This document shows positions 63,690-64,000 of a stretch of 64,000 nucleotides of DNA, one piece after another. The notes beneath the pieces are model-generated. The model worked only from the letters and a program-made list of their open reading frames with translations, was not told where the DNA came from and ran no database searches. The position numbers and the translations under genes are program-made. The DNA comes from Denitrovibrio acetiphilus DSM 12809 (GTDB lineage: Bacteria > Chrysiogenota > Deferribacteres > Deferribacterales > Geovibrionaceae), in NCBI RefSeq assembly GCF_000025725.1, contig NC_013943.1, forward strand, positions 2,604,001 through 2,668,000, given 5' to 3'. Position 1 is the stretch's first letter; each line of letters starts with the position of its first letter.

Positions 63690-63809
63690 CCCTGGCGGCG
63701 ACCTACTCTCCCACATGTTTGATTCATGAAGTACCATCGGCGCTGGTAAGCTTAACTTCCGTGTTCGAAATGGGAACGGGTGGAACCTTACCGCTAAAAC
63801 CACCAGGGA
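63690..63809 (-). rRNA. rrf: 5S ribosomal RNA
   Basis: The minus strand reads as a full 5S: TCCCTGGTGGTTTTAGCGG at the 5' end, the conserved CCCGTTCCCATTTCGAACAC and GGAAGTTAAGCTTACCAGCG, and the 3' GGGAGAGTAGGTCGCCGCCA. The ends pair to form helix I. A T-run follows on the minus strand. It lies about 90 bp after the 23S gene. Confidence 0.96.
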
Positions 63810-63900
63810 ATCCTGTATACATATTCTATTGTTGTAATATTTAATGTCTGCCTAAACATATGAGCTCTTAGAATTAAGGGAAGCTAAAGTAAACAATTAT

Positions 63901-64000
63901 ATCAAGCCTTACGGACTATTAGTACTGGTCAGCTCAACGCCTCACAACGCTTACACACCCAGCCTATCAAACACGTAATCTACATGTGTCCTTTAATGAC
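63901..64000 (-). rRNA. rrl: 23S ribosomal RNA, 3' end (partial)
   Basis: The minus strand carries the conserved 23S 3' terminus: GTGTAAGCGTTGTGAGGCGT, TGAGCTGACCAGTACTAATA, then GTCCGTAAGGCTTGAT. The gene continues beyond the right edge of the window. The 3' end is placed by similarity and may shift by a few bases. Confidence 0.93.

Overview
The window looks like a chromosomal segment of a motile, diderm, anaerobically respiring bacterium with moderate GC. A membrane-anchored [NiFe] hydrogenase, a NuoG-like/GltD-like redox pair resembling the SfrAB soluble reductase, a multiheme cytochrome with a secreted flavoprotein, a sigma54/sigma28 flagellar hierarchy and the DAP lysine pathway together suggest a Deferribacterota-like organism (Denitrovibrio/Geovibrio type). 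That placement is an inference from gene content, not from a search.

Layout. 1-9206 (minus): a flagellar operon running lipoprotein-flgF-flgG-flgA-flgH-flgI-flgJ, then flgM-flgN-flgK-flgL. It has a sigma54-type promoter at its head, and a sigma54-type plus a near-perfect sigma28 promoter in front of flgM. 9423-10789: Fur-family regulator and ZnuA-like metal-binding protein. 10791-11738: radical SAM protein. 11995-15404: uptake [NiFe] hydrogenase and its protease. 15455-20787: TPR/glycosyltransferase-like gene, then lysA-dapF-dapA-dapB. 20788-21713 has no protein gene but holds a candidate structured RNA and a tandem 240-bp repeat. 21714-25953 (minus): SfrBA-like pair. 26248-31272: small genes including an unknown membrane-anchored protein, an atypical formyltransferase, an orphan pilin-like protein, ankyrin and Sel1 proteins and a DNA glycosylase. 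31519-33069: CHASE4-GGDEF diguanylate cyclase, convergent with a 3226-residue repetitive RTX adhesin (33115-42795). 42957-48525 (minus): complete dipeptide/oligopeptide ABC importer. 48831-55589: mixed metabolic and stress genes, including three relatives of known enzymes in this window that seem to lack key residues (with the formyltransferase above) and an MsrAB fusion. 55880-57365: a possible Met/Ser-rich leader peptide and O-acetylhomoserine sulfhydrylase. 57651-59474: chemoreceptor. 59765-60582: FMN riboswitch and ribB. 61017-63220 (minus): flavoprotein/heptaheme cytochrome operon. 63690-64000 (minus): 5S and the 3' end of 23S rRNA.

How parts may work together. The flagellar genes follow a staged logic: sigma54 for rod and ring parts, sigma28 for FlgM, chaperone and hook-associated proteins. 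The diguanylate cyclase beside the LapA-like adhesin fits c-di-GMP control of surface attachment, though no LapD/LapG or type I secretion genes are present here. Hydrogenase, SfrAB-like enzyme and the flavoprotein/cytochrome pair point to H2- or NADPH-linked respiration with periplasmic organic acceptors. No tRNA, CRISPR array, transposase or prophage gene was recognised.
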